Source of the DNA: Oscillospiraceae bacterium
GTDB lineage: Bacteria > Bacillota > Clostridia > Oscillospirales > Acutalibacteraceae
Direction: 5' to 3'
NCBI GenBank assembly: GCA_015065805.1
Contig: SVPN01000001.1
Location: 1 to 64,000 of the forward strand
DNA: 64,000 nucleotides
The notes below the pieces were generated by a model. The model saw only the letters and a program-made list of their open reading frames with translations. It was not told where the DNA came from and ran no database searches. Positions 42,338-51,074 of this stretch are shown here, in pieces. Position numbers and translations under genes: made by a program. Numbering within the stretch: position 1 is the first letter of the stretch; each line of letters starts with the position of its first letter.

Positions 42338-43135
42338 TTACAGCACATCCGAGAAGTGCACCTTCAGTTTGCCGTACACTCTCTGTCCGATAAAGAACAG
42401 CACAACAACCACCGCCCAATAATAAATCGTCAGGCGCGGGTTTTGCCAGAACCAGCTTCCGCCCATCAACGAGCTGCGATAGCCGGACACAATGTAATAC
42501 ATCGGGTTGAACTTCAACACCGTCAACAGCATCGGATTGGACGCGATCAGGCTTTCGTTCCACATAATCGGACACATCCACATACCGATCTGAAGCAGAA
42601 TGTTCACGATCTGCGCAAAGTCACGGAAAAACGGCACAATGGACGCTGTCAGATAGGACAGCGCAAACACCAGGCAGATACACGCGATCATATAATACGG
42701 GATCTGCAGGAAATGCAAAGGCAGCGTATACCCGTTGGCAAAATAGATCACAACGGCAAATACGATGAAGAACAAATGCACAAACAGTGCCGACAGGATC
42801 TTCACAACGGGCAATACCTCGATTTTGAAAACCACTTTTTTGACAAGATAGCTGTATTCCACCAGACAATTGGTGGCAGACAGCAATGCCTCCGAAAAGA
42901 AAAACCACGGTACGATGCCCGCAATCAGCCACAGCACATACGGATATCCCGAATCAGTCGGTGCGGCACGGAAGCCGACCTGAAACACAAAAACATAGAT
43001 CAGGATCGTCACGATCGGTTGAACAAACGCCCAGAGTATACCGAAATAGGAGCCGGAAAAACGGGCTTTAAAATCGTTGAAGGATAGTTTTTTGATCAGT
43101 CCTAAGCTTGAGAACAACGTTTTCAGGAGTTTCAT
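42338..43135 (-). CDS. wzm: Polysaccharide ABC exporter permease
   Basis: A 265-residue ABC-2 membrane protein with about six hydrophobic helices (for example IVTILIYVFVFQVGF and LLTVLKFNPMYYIVSGYR). The N-terminal amphipathic part LSFNDFKARFSGSYFGILWAF and the late NPMYYIVSGYRSS are typical of Wzm/TagG exporters. ATG 43135 has GAGGGTG upstream. With Wzt it should flip an undecaprenyl-linked polysaccharide or teichoic-acid-like chain across the membrane. It is first in the cluster operon from 43207-43235. Confidence 0.92.
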   Translation of the reverse strand: MKLLKTLFSSLGLIKKLSFNDFKARFSGSYFGILWAFVQPIVTILIYVFVFQVGFRAAPTDSGYPYVLWLIAGIVPWFFFSEALLSATNCLVEYSYLVKKVVFKIEVLPVVKILSALFVHLFFIVFAVVIYFANGYTLPLHFLQIPYYMIACICLVFALSYLTASIVPFFRDFAQIVNILLQIGMWMCPIMWNESLIASNPMLLTVLKFNPMYYIVSGYRSSLMGGSWFWQNPRLTIYYWAVVVVLFFIGQRVYGKLKVHFSDVL

Positions 43136-43206
43136 CTTGTCACCCTCATTATATAGTCTACGGCACGGAATGCCGCCGTCATTGCTTGTATTTACATATT
43201 TATTAA

Positions 43207-43235
43207 AGTATACCACACATACCTATATTTGTCAA
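43207..43235 (-). promoter_or_regulatory. Promoter of the polysaccharide export operon
   Basis: TTGACA (43230-43235), 17 bases, TATACT (43207-43212). Confidence 0.88.
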
Positions 43236-43270
43236 TTTCCCAACACAAAGAGATTGCCCGCAAAGAAAAA

Positions 43271-43300
43271 GTCATACCCGCAACGATATGCAGGTATGAC
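43271..43300 (-). terminator. Terminator of nrdD-nrdG-dut
   Basis: GTCATACCCGCA pairs with TGCAGGTATGAC (43271-43282 with 43289-43300, one C/A mismatch); T5 follows on the minus strand. Confidence 0.85.
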
Positions 43301-43306
43301 CGGATA

Positions 43307-43750
43307 TTATTTTCCTGTCGAACCGAAGCCGCCTTCCCCGCGGTCGGTCTCTTCAAGCGAACCCGCTTCGATGAAATCCGCCGTCAGGTACGGGGCAATG
43401 ACCATCTGCGCGATGCGCTCACCGTTTTCGATGGTTTGCGCGATCTCGGAATGGTTGTGAAGCGCCACCATAATCTCGCCGCGGTAATCGCTGTCCACCA
43501 CACCGACCTTATTGGCAGGTGCCAGTCCGCGCTTGCAGGCAGTGCCGCTGCGGGCATAGATCAATCCTGCAAAGCCTGCGGGGATCTCCATTGCTATGCC
43601 GGTGTGCACAAACACGGTTTCGTGCGGTTGCACCGTCACGGCACCGTCTTTCAGAAGTGCATACAGATCCGCGCCCGCCGCACAGGGCGAGCCGTAGGAC
43701 GGGACGATTGCCTCGGGGTCCAGTTTCTTGATCTTTACGGTTTGTTTCAT
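43307..43750 (-). CDS. dut: dUTP diphosphatase
   Basis: A trimeric dUTPase of 147 residues that removes dUTP and yields dUMP for thymidylate. Motifs are GADLYA (1), ARSGTACK (2), NKVGVVDSDYRGEI (3, catalytic aspartate and arginine), GERIAQMVI (4) and the C-terminal arm RGEGGFGSTG (5), all intact. ATG 43750 follows GGAGG, 4 bases after nrdG. Its presence on the RNR mRNA ties dUTP clean-up to dNTP production. Confidence 0.96.
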   Translation of the reverse strand: MKQTVKIKKLDPEAIVPSYGSPCAAGADLYALLKDGAVTVQPHETVFVHTGIAMEIPAGFAGLIYARSGTACKRGLAPANKVGVVDSDYRGEIMVALHNHSEIAQTIENGERIAQMVIAPYLTADFIEAGSLEETDRGEGGFGSTGK

Positions 43751-43754
43751 AGCC

Positions 43755-44309
43755 TTAATCCTCCATAATATCACCGCTGCCCATTGTGCGCTTCCACACA
43801 CCTTCAAGCAAGACAGCCTCCCTGTCCGCTAACGAACGCGGCACATCTAAAACGCGCTGATTCGAAGAGCCGCGGAACAGCAAGGACACATCCTTAAGCT
43901 CCTGCACAAAGCGACCGTCCACCAGGACATCCAACAAGGACAGCAGCTCCGCCGCGTGATCCCCCACCGTGCCGCTTATCAGTTCTTCGAACGTAAAGCC
44001 CGAATAGCACCACACGGTTTTATCGGGATATTGCTTACGAAATGCCCTGAGCAGACCGATCAGTGTCTTTTGGTTTTCGGGCTCAAACGGCTCGCCGCCC
44101 AGAAGTGAGAGTCCCGCCACGTAGGAATGATCACACGCATTCAGGATCTCCTGCTGTGTTTTGTCGGTATACGGTGTGCCGTAGTCAAAATCCCACGCTT
44201 CGCGGTTGAAGCAGTTTTTGCAACGGTGACGGCATCCGCTGACAAACAGCGACACGCGCACACCGACACCGTTGGCGATATCGTTCTTTTTGATCGTTGC
44301 AACATTCAT
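43755..44309 (-). CDS. nrdG: Anaerobic RNR-activating protein NrdG (classic type)
   Basis: A 184-residue radical SAM activase. The iron-sulfur motif is CRHRCKNCF (near residues 26-33), and LSLLGGEPF and the C-terminal GSSNQRVLDVPRSL are standard. It starts 3 bases after nrdD, its obvious substrate. It differs in length and start from the NrdG2-type protein at 9812-10504, so each RNR has its own activase. Confidence 0.96.
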   Translation of the reverse strand: MNVATIKKNDIANGVGVRVSLFVSGCRHRCKNCFNREAWDFDYGTPYTDKTQQEILNACDHSYVAGLSLLGGEPFEPENQKTLIGLLRAFRKQYPDKTVWCYSGFTFEELISGTVGDHAAELLSLLDVLVDGRFVQELKDVSLLFRGSSNQRVLDVPRSLADREAVLLEGVWKRTMGSGDIMED

Positions 44310-44312
44310 AGC

Positions 44313-46487
44313 TTACAGATGAAGCACGCGCTCTTTGATCTCCTGCGTGCGGCCTTGGTTCCAGAATTGCGTGCCGATGTATCCGCAGGTGCGGCGGGCA
44401 ACGTTGAGCTTGCTCTGATCGGTATTGCCGCAGTTCGGGCAACACCAGATCAGCTTGCCGTCATCATCCTGAATCTCGATCTCACCGTCATAACCGCACA
44501 GCTGGCAGTAGTCGCTCTTGGTGTTGAGCTCGGCATACATAATATGATCGTAGATAAACTGCATCACCGACAACACCGCATCGAGGTTGTTCTGCATATT
44601 GGGCACCTCGACATAGGAGATCGCGCCGCCCGGCGACAGTGCCTGGAATTTCGATTCCAGCTCGAGCTTTTCAAAGGCATCGATTTCCTCGGTCACGTGA
44701 ACGTGATAGCTGTTGGTGATATAGTTGCGGTCGGTCACACCCTTGATCTTGCCGAAACGCTTCTGCAGGCATTTGGCAAATTTGTAGGTCGTGCTTTCCA
44801 GCGGCGTACCGTAAAGCGAATAATCGATGTTTTCCGCCGCTTTCCACTTTGCCGTGTACTCGTTGAGCTTACGCATAATTTCCAGACCGAGTGCTTCGCC
44901 GTCCGCTTCCGTGAGCTTTTTGCCGTTGAGCGCGTACACGCACTCCCACAAGCCTGCGTAACCGAGCGACAAGGTGGAATAACCGCCGTGGAGATACTTA
45001 TCAATGGATTCGCCGCTCTTCAGGCGAAGAAGCGCACCGTGTTGCCAGAGGATCGGCGCGGCATCGGATAACGTGCCCGTAAGGCGCTCGTGACGGCACT
45101 GCAATGCGCGGTGACAAAGCTCCATACGCTCGTCGAAAATCTCCCAGAACTTTTCAATATCGCCCTGCGCCGACAAGCCGATATCCACCAGATTGATCGT
45201 CACAACACCCTGATTGAAACGGCCGTAATACTTCGGGTTGCCGTTTTCATCGACATACGGTGTCAGGAAGCTGCGGCAACCCATACAGGTGTAGCAATGA
45301 CCCTCGCCGTTTTTGTCGATTTTGTTCTGCAGCATCACCTTTTCGGAAATATAATCGGGCACCATACGCTTTGCCGTGCATTTTGCGGCAAGCTTTGTGA
45401 GATAATAATACTTGCTGCCCTCGTGAACGTTGTCCTCTTCAAGCACATAAATCAGCTTCGGGAATGCGGGGGTGACCCACACGCCTTTTTCGTTCTTGAC
45501 GCCCTGGTAGCGCTGGCGGAGAGTTTCCTCGATAATCAGCGCAAGGTCCGCTTTTTCCTGCTCGTTCTTTGCTTCGTTGAGATACATAAACACGGTCACA
45601 AAGGGAGCCTGACCATTGGTAGTCATCAGCGTGACAACCTGATACTGGATCATCTGCACGCCGTTTTTGACCTCTTCACAAAGGCGCTTTTCGGTCACAC
45701 GGTCGATCACCTCGTCGGAGATCGATTCATCGATACCGCGAAGCTCCTCCTCGACCTGCTTGCGGATCTTTTTGCGGCTGACATCCACAAAAGGTGCCAG
45801 ATGCGTCAGGCTGATGCTCTGTCCGCCGTATTGGCAGGATGCCACCTGCGCAATGATCTGTGTGGCAATGTTGCAGGCGGTGGAAAAGCTGTGGGGCTTT
45901 TCGATCAGTGTACCGCTGATGACCGTGCCGTTCTGGAGCATATCCTCTAAGTTGACAAGATCGCAGTTGTGCATATGCTGGGCGAAATAATCCGCATCGT
46001 GAAAATGGATGATGCCCTGATCGTGTGCCGCCACAATATCGGGAGGCAACAGAAGACGGCGGGTAATATCCTTGCTGACCTCACCTGCCATATAATCGCG
46101 CTGAACACTGTTGACGGTCGGGTTCTTGTTGGAATTTTCCTGTTTGACCTCTTCGTTGTTGCACTCGATCAGGCTCAGGATCTGGTCGTCGGTCGTATTC
46201 GACTTACGCACGAGCGCACGTGTATAACGATAGGTAATATAACGGCGGGCAACATCAAATGCGCGCTGATTCATAATCTGGTCCTCGACCATATCCTGAA
46301 TCTCTTCCACGGTCAGCGAGCGCCCCATATTCATTGCCGCCATCTCCACATCCTCGGCAATGCGGCGGATCTGGATCTCGGTCATACGGGAGCTGGGAAC
46401 CACGCTGTCGTTTGCTTTCGTGATCGCTACAATGATTTTTTCGCGGTCAAAAATCTCTTCCGAGCCGCTTCGTTTAATAATTTTCAT
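44313..46487 (-). CDS. nrdD: Class III anaerobic ribonucleoside-triphosphate reductase (classic type)
   Basis: A 724-residue glycyl-radical enzyme. It has an N-terminal ATP-cone (IIKRSGSEEIFDREKI), catalytic barrel, zinc site CQLCGY and CCPNCG, and the radical loop RRTCGYIGTQFWNQG with glycine near 702. Unlike the enzyme at 7307-9676 it ends soon after the radical site, with no thioredoxin-like tail; enzymes of this type usually take electrons from formate. It leads the nrdD-nrdG-dut operon. Its promoter is a perfect consensus with NrdR-like boxes on the downstream side. Confidence 0.96.
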   Translation of the reverse strand: MKIIKRSGSEEIFDREKIIVAITKANDSVVPSSRMTEIQIRRIAEDVEMAAMNMGRSLTVEEIQDMVEDQIMNQRAFDVARRYITYRYTRALVRKSNTTDDQILSLIECNNEEVKQENSNKNPTVNSVQRDYMAGEVSKDITRRLLLPPDIVAAHDQGIIHFHDADYFAQHMHNCDLVNLEDMLQNGTVISGTLIEKPHSFSTACNIATQIIAQVASCQYGGQSISLTHLAPFVDVSRKKIRKQVEEELRGIDESISDEVIDRVTEKRLCEEVKNGVQMIQYQVVTLMTTNGQAPFVTVFMYLNEAKNEQEKADLALIIEETLRQRYQGVKNEKGVWVTPAFPKLIYVLEEDNVHEGSKYYYLTKLAAKCTAKRMVPDYISEKVMLQNKIDKNGEGHCYTCMGCRSFLTPYVDENGNPKYYGRFNQGVVTINLVDIGLSAQGDIEKFWEIFDERMELCHRALQCRHERLTGTLSDAAPILWQHGALLRLKSGESIDKYLHGGYSTLSLGYAGLWECVYALNGKKLTEADGEALGLEIMRKLNEYTAKWKAAENIDYSLYGTPLESTTYKFAKCLQKRFGKIKGVTDRNYITNSYHVHVTEEIDAFEKLELESKFQALSPGGAISYVEVPNMQNNLDAVLSVMQFIYDHIMYAELNTKSDYCQLCGYDGEIEIQDDDGKLIWCCPNCGNTDQSKLNVARRTCGYIGTQFWNQGRTQEIKERVLHL

Positions 46488-46514
46488 ACAAACGGTTCCT
46501 TTCTGTCACAATAT

Positions 46515-46561
46515 ATATGGTATTTTGTGGTTTCAACGGACAAAACCACAAGATTTTGTGT
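46515..46561 (-). promoter_or_regulatory. Pair of NrdR-box-like operators of nrdD-nrdG-dut
   Basis: Plus-strand CCACAAGATTTTGTGT (46546-46561) and the weaker ATATGGTATTTTGTGG (46515-46530) are exactly 31 bases apart, both just downstream of the -10. A further half site CACAAGATAT lies at 46611-46620, upstream of the -35. Confidence 0.65.
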
Positions 46562-46572
46562 TTCCGTGCTAT

Positions 46573-46601
46573 ATTATAACGACAGTGTCCCGTGTTGTCA
46601 A
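46573..46601 (-). promoter_or_regulatory. Perfect consensus promoter of nrdD-nrdG-dut
   Basis: TTGACA (46596-46601), 17 bases, TATAAT (46573-46578). The 312-base gap 46488-46799 holds only regulatory sites. Confidence 0.9.
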
Positions 46602-46683
46602 CAGAAAAAGCACAAGATATCGCAAATTTTGTGTTTACAATTTTGAAACCATCCAAGATATTGTATAATTATGGTAAAAAGGA

Positions 46684-46712
46684 TTGCATTCCCAAAGCGA
46701 ATATGCTACACT
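46684..46712 (+). promoter_or_regulatory. Promoter of the ECF sigma operon
   Basis: TTGCAT (46684-46689), 17 bases, TACACT (46707-46712). A palindrome CGTTTG-TGAC-CAAACG (46741-46756) lies in the leader. Confidence 0.65.
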
Positions 46713-46799
46713 GAAAACGGTCAAAAAATTTTTTTGAAAACGTTTGTGACCAAACGCCTTGCTGATGCGTGTATATGACAGAAGGGAGACAACGGGGCT

Positions 46800-47276
46800 A
46801 TGCACAACGCCGAACACGACGCTTTACAAGCGGCATACGATGCCTATTCGGATCTGCTTTACCGCGTTGCTCTCTCCCACCTTCAGAACAGTGAAGATGC
46901 GCTGGATGCCGTTCAGGATGTGTTTTTGAAACTTCACACCTCCCGCAAATCCTTCCGCGACCGCGACCACGAACGCGCCTGGCTGTTACGTGTAACCGTC
47001 AACCGCTGTCACGACCTTGCCAGACGCCGCAACATCCGTGCCTACACCCCGCTTGAGGATGTGGAGCATCTTGCTTCGCAGGAAAACGAACGTCCGGCAG
47101 TGCTCCGTGAAGTAGACCTCTTGCCTCAGGGCCTGAAAAGTGCCGTGGTGCTTCACTATTTAGAAGGATTTTCAGTGGACGAAACCGCTTCTGTTCTGAA
47201 GCTCTCGCCCTCCGCCGTCAAGATGCGCCTGTCCCGCGCACGAGACCATCTGCGTTCTGCATTACAAGGAGAATGA
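46800..47276 (+). CDS. ECF-type RNA polymerase sigma factor
   Basis: A 158-residue sigma-70 ECF protein. Region 2 includes SHLQNSEDALDAVQDVFLKLH, and ERAWLLRVTVNRCHDLARRR follows; region 4 reads LKSAVVLHYLEGFSVDETASVL with LSPSAVKMRLSRARDHLR. It redirects polymerase to a small stress or envelope regulon. Three bases downstream starts a membrane protein of the anti-sigma type, the usual partner arrangement. Confidence 0.93.
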   Translation: MHNAEHDALQAAYDAYSDLLYRVALSHLQNSEDALDAVQDVFLKLHTSRKSFRDRDHERAWLLRVTVNRCHDLARRRNIRAYTPLEDVEHLASQENERPAVLREVDLLPQGLKSAVVLHYLEGFSVDETASVLKLSPSAVKMRLSRARDHLRSALQGE

Positions 47277-47279
47277 CCT

Positions 47280-47789
47280 ATGTTCGACAAACACGCTGTT
47301 GACGACTACCGCTCGATTACAGCGCCCGATGCTCTGCGGGACCGTGTGTTCCGTGCCGCAGACAAGCCCAAGCGCTTGCCCGCCCGAATCGTTTCCGTCG
47401 TTGGCGTGATCGCCGCGTGCCTCGTGCTTCTTCTCACGATGACGTTGCGTCCCCATGTACAAAGCGATATCGTCTTTTCCGATGACCGTTCGCTGTCTTC
47501 AACCTCTACACTGAACGTTCCTGTCAGCATCTCTGCCAGAAGCAACGCCGCACAGTATGCCGCGTTTACCGTCTCCTGCGAGGGTTCCCTTACACTGGAT
47601 ACCGATGACAGTCTGTTCGTCTGCGACGAAGACGGCACGTTTCTTTCGGAATTTCCTTATAACACCTTTGGGGCTGTTTCCGTTTACTGGTATATCAACA
47701 CTCCCGAAGCGTCCTTTACCGTGAACGGCGTTTCCTACACACTGAACGCCGATGAAGACCGCGGTACGTTTACCATTGTGCAAGATTAA
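47280..47789 (+). CDS. Putative membrane anti-sigma factor
   Basis: A 169-residue protein with a short cytoplasmic part (residues 1-35, including APDALRDRVFRAADK, as in anti-sigma inhibitory segments), one membrane helix (~37-55, IVSVVGVIAACLVLLLTM) and an extracellular beta-rich sensor domain. No zinc HxxxCxxC motif is present. Position right after the ECF gene makes anti-sigma function likely; the signal is unknown. Confidence 0.78.
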   Translation: MFDKHAVDDYRSITAPDALRDRVFRAADKPKRLPARIVSVVGVIAACLVLLLTMTLRPHVQSDIVFSDDRSLSSTSTLNVPVSISARSNAAQYAAFTVSCEGSLTLDTDDSLFVCDEDGTFLSEFPYNTFGAVSVYWYINTPEASFTVNGVSYTLNADEDRGTFTIVQD

Positions 47790-47815
47790 ATTTAAATAAA
47801 AAGGAGAAATCTACT

Positions 47816-48379
47816 ATGAAAAAAGTTCTTGCGATCGTTCTGTCCGTTCTGATGCTCGTGTCCCTCACCGCTTGCGGCGGCGAAAAGGCTCCCGCTAAGC
47901 TGGAAGGCGTCTCTGCTCCCGTGGATGTGCTCAGCACTGTCTGGGGTTCCTATGCGGATGATGAGAAATTCTTCGCTATGGGCGGCGACTACGAGAATAT
48001 GGTTGACAACGCTCCCGGCGCTGTTGACGTGACAAACGCCGAAACCATGCAGGCTCTGCTCGTCTGCCCCGCTGACGCTGCGGCTATGGTTGACGGTGCG
48101 GCTTCCCTGATCCACGGTATGATCGCCAACAACTTCACTGCGGGTGCTTACCACATCAAAGACGGTGCGGATCAGGCAGCATTCGTGACCGCTATGCAGA
48201 CGGCTGTCAAGGGCAACCAGTGGATGTGCGGCTTCCCCGAGAAGCTGATGATCGCGACTCTCGCGAGCGACTATGTTGTTGTGGCATTCGGCGCGGGCGA
48301 CATCATCGAGACCTTCAAGACGAAGCTCACCGCTGCTTACGACGTGACTGTCCTTGCTGTTGAGGAAGCTCTCGCGTAA
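47816..48379 (+). CDS. Lipoprotein of unknown function in the ECF operon
   Basis: A 187-residue exported lipoprotein: signal MKKVLAIVLSVLMLVSLTAC with lipobox LTAC (cysteine 20), then a small alpha/beta domain ending AYDVTVLAVEEALA. It broadly resembles the DUF4358 lipoproteins of Clostridia, without certainty. The codon choice (GCT, GTC, CTG, AAG) looks like that of a highly expressed gene. The strong AAGGAG site precedes ATG. It may be either a target or a sensor partner of the sigma/anti-sigma pair. Confidence 0.75.
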   Translation: MKKVLAIVLSVLMLVSLTACGGEKAPAKLEGVSAPVDVLSTVWGSYADDEKFFAMGGDYENMVDNAPGAVDVTNAETMQALLVCPADAAAMVDGAASLIHGMIANNFTAGAYHIKDGADQAAFVTAMQTAVKGNQWMCGFPEKLMIATLASDYVVVAFGAGDIIETFKTKLTAAYDVTVLAVEEALA

Positions 48380-48410
48380 TCGAACCTCTTTATCGCAATC
48401 TTGCAAGTCA

Positions 48411-48443
48411 AAAGGGCTGTTGCTTAAACGGCAACAGCCCTTT
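48411..48443 (+). terminator. Terminator after the lipoprotein gene, 20 bases before the MBOAT gene
   Basis: A 13-bp stem (48411-48423 with 48431-48443) is followed by T6 on the plus strand. Confidence 0.88.
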
Positions 48444-48463
48444 TTTTCAGGAGTTGAAATGTT

Positions 48464-49864
48464 ATGATTTTTTCCTCTGTTCCGTTTTTATACTATTTCC
48501 TTCCGATGACTTTGCTTGTCTATTTCCTGGTACCGCGTGCTTTTAAAAATGCGGTTCTGATGTGTGCAAGCCTTCTATTCTACGGCTGGGGCGAGCCTCG
48601 CTATCTGATTCTGATGGTGATTTCAGTCGCTGTCGGCTATATCGGTGGCTTACTGATTGAGAAATACCGCGGCACCAAAGCGGCATTATGGCTGACCTGG
48701 ATCACCGTCGGCATTCTTCTCAGCTTCCTTGCCTATTTCAAATACGCCAACTTCTTCATCGACAATTTCAACGCGATTACGGGACTGTCGGTTTCGTTCC
48801 TGCGCATTGCGCTTCCCGTCGGTATCAGCTTCTACACCTTCCAGATCCTGAGCTACGATGTGGATGTCTATCGCGGAGATGTGAAGGCGCAACGCAATGT
48901 CGTGGATCTGGCGGCATATGTGACGATGTTCCCCCAGCTCATTGCCGGTCCTATCGTGCGCTACAGCGATATTGAAGTGCAGCTGCGTGAACGCACGCAT
49001 ACCTTTGAAAAAATCTCGGCAGGCATCCGCCGCTTTGTCATCGGTCTGGGTAAAAAGATCCTGATCGCCGATGTGATGGCGGCACTGTGCGACACCTTCC
49101 GCGCCAGCGACGAGAAATCCGTACTGTTTTACTGGATGTATGCCATCGCCTTCTGCCTGAACATCTATTTCGATTTTTCGGGTTACAGCGATATGGCGAT
49201 CGGTCTGGGAAAAATCTTAGGCTTCAATTTTCTTGAAAACTTCAATTACCCCTATATTTCCGCTTCGGTCACCGAATTCTGGAGACGTTGGCATATGTCT
49301 CTCGGTTCGTGGTTTCGCGATTATGTATACATTCCGCTTGGCGGTAACCGCGTATCCAAGCCGCGATGGTTCTTCAACATTTTTGTTGTATGGATGCTGA
49401 CAGGCTTCTGGCACGGTGCGGCGTGGAACTTCATTCTATGGGGCTTGCTGTTCGCCGTACTGCTTGTGATCGAAAAGCTGTTCCTTCTCAAAGCGCTGAA
49501 CAAGCTGAAGGTGCTCAATCACGTGTACGTGCTCTTCTTTGTGATGATCAGCTTTGTGCTCTTTAATGCCGCGGATCTGCCGCAGGCATACAGCGATGTT
49601 GTGTCGCTGTTCGGCGCAGGCGGTCTGCCGCTTGTTTCGCAGGAGACGCTTTATTATCTGCAAAGCTATATGTGGATCTTCCTTGCGGCGATCATCGGCG
49701 CCACACCGTTGCCCAAGACAGTTGTCGGAAAGCTGATGAACACGAAGGTCGGTTCGGCGATCGGTACGGTTTTAGAGCCGCTTGTGCTGATCGGTTTGCT
49801 GACCGTGATGACCGCTTATTTAGTGGACGGCTCGTTCAGTCCGTTCCTGTATTTCCGTTTCTAA
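48464..49864 (+). CDS. MBOAT-family O-acyltransferase (AlgI/DltB-like)
   Basis: A 466-residue membrane protein with roughly ten hydrophobic segments. The MBOAT core is visible: NIYFDFSGYSDMAIGLGKIL, EFWRRWHMSLGSWFRDYVYI (histidine near 277) and GFWHGAAWNFILWG (invariant histidine near 317). Such enzymes transfer acyl groups, usually acetyl, from the cytoplasm to extracellular polysaccharides. The next gene encodes a matching extracellular DHHW protein, the usual partner. CAGGAG in the terminator tail is the ribosome site. Confidence 0.93.
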   Translation: MIFSSVPFLYYFLPMTLLVYFLVPRAFKNAVLMCASLLFYGWGEPRYLILMVISVAVGYIGGLLIEKYRGTKAALWLTWITVGILLSFLAYFKYANFFIDNFNAITGLSVSFLRIALPVGISFYTFQILSYDVDVYRGDVKAQRNVVDLAAYVTMFPQLIAGPIVRYSDIEVQLRERTHTFEKISAGIRRFVIGLGKKILIADVMAALCDTFRASDEKSVLFYWMYAIAFCLNIYFDFSGYSDMAIGLGKILGFNFLENFNYPYISASVTEFWRRWHMSLGSWFRDYVYIPLGGNRVSKPRWFFNIFVVWMLTGFWHGAAWNFILWGLLFAVLLVIEKLFLLKALNKLKVLNHVYVLFFVMISFVLFNAADLPQAYSDVVSLFGAGGLPLVSQETLYYLQSYMWIFLAAIIGATPLPKTVVGKLMNTKVGSAIGTVLEPLVLIGLLTVMTAYLVDGSFSPFLYFRF

Positions 49865-49879
49865 AGGAGGGATTCGCTT

Positions 49880-51007
49880 ATGAAAACCAATCTGAAATCG
49901 ATTTTGCAAACCGTTCTTGTCGGTGCATTCGTCCTGATTCTTTCCGTTACGTGCTGGTTCAAGCCCGCGGCGGCGGATTCCGCCACCGAACGCCGACCGC
50001 TTAAGCAGTTTCCGGCCGTGACCTTTGATTCGATCTTCAACGCCACCTCCGACAGCTCGTTTATGACGCAGTTTGAAAGCTACACGCTTGATCAGTTCCC
50101 GCTCCGCGATCCCCTTCGCACGCTGAAAGCACTGTCGGCACTGTATGTCTATCAGCTCAGTGACAACAACGACTACTACGTTTCAAACGGCGTGATCAGT
50201 CATATGGATTATGTGATCCACGACGAATCCGTTGAGTTTGCGTCGGGTCGTCTGCAAACGCTGTACGACGAAAAGCTCAAGGATAAGGCAAACAACATTT
50301 ATTTTGCGGCGATTCCCGACAAAAACACCTTCACTGCTCCCGACAGCGGTCATCTGTCACTGGACAACGATGCCTTTATCGGCGCGTTCAGAGAGAAGCT
50401 GTCCTTTGCGGAGTATATCGACATTCTGCCGCTTCTGAGCCTTGAGGATTACTACGCCACCGATACTCACTGGCGTCAGGAATCCATCGTTGATGTGGCA
50501 CAAGCTCTTGCGCAGGCAATGGGCACCACCCTGCCCGATGAGTATACCACCAACACCTCGGAGCATCCGTTTTACGGCGTGTATTACGGTCAGGCAGCAT
50601 TGCCCCTTGCGCCCGATTCGCTTCACTGGCTGACAAACTCCGTGATCGACGGTCTGACCGCCTACAACCACGGCACACAGCAGGCGCAACCGATCTACGC
50701 TTTGGATAAGCTGACGGGCAAGGATCCGTACGAGGTATTCCTCACAGGCGGTAAGACCGCCCCCATCACGATCACCAACCCGCATGCAACCACCGACAAG
50801 GAGCTTGTGATCTTCCGTGATTCGTTCACAAGCAGTATTGCTCCGCTGTTAGCACAGGGCTACAAAACGGTGACGCTGATCGATCTGCGCGAAACGATGC
50901 TCAATTCCGTTGACCGCGTGGTTGATTTTGAAGGAAAAGATGTGCTGTTCCTGTACAGCACCCTGGTCCTCAACAACAACATTGAGGGCGGCGAAAAGTT
51001 CAAATAA
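49880..51007 (+). CDS. DHHW-family protein, extracytoplasmic acetylation partner
   Basis: A 375-residue protein with one N-terminal membrane helix (~8-27) and an extracellular SGNH-like domain related to AlgJ/AlgX. The opening ERRPLKQFP and later DTHW (195-198) are the family marks, with the catalytic serine probably in FRDSFTSSI (near 313-317). It starts 15 bases after the MBOAT gene with AAAGGAGG. Together they should O-acetylate a surface polysaccharide, possibly the one exported by the cluster at 35819-43135. Confidence 0.88.
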   Translation: MKTNLKSILQTVLVGAFVLILSVTCWFKPAAADSATERRPLKQFPAVTFDSIFNATSDSSFMTQFESYTLDQFPLRDPLRTLKALSALYVYQLSDNNDYYVSNGVISHMDYVIHDESVEFASGRLQTLYDEKLKDKANNIYFAAIPDKNTFTAPDSGHLSLDNDAFIGAFREKLSFAEYIDILPLLSLEDYYATDTHWRQESIVDVAQALAQAMGTTLPDEYTTNTSEHPFYGVYYGQAALPLAPDSLHWLTNSVIDGLTAYNHGTQQAQPIYALDKLTGKDPYEVFLTGGKTAPITITNPHATTDKELVIFRDSFTSSIAPLLAQGYKTVTLIDLRETMLNSVDRVVDFEGKDVLFLYSTLVLNNNIEGGEKFK

Positions 51008-51020
51008 TTCGTTATCAAAA

Positions 51021-51058
51021 AAAACACAGCCTTTGCATTCGTGCAAAGGCTGTGTTTT
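51021..51058. terminator. Bidirectional terminator
   Basis: A 17-bp perfect stem (51021-51037 with 51042-51058) closed by a TTCG loop, with A and T runs. Confidence 0.92.
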
Positions 51059-51074
51059 TTGGGTTTTAAAATTG

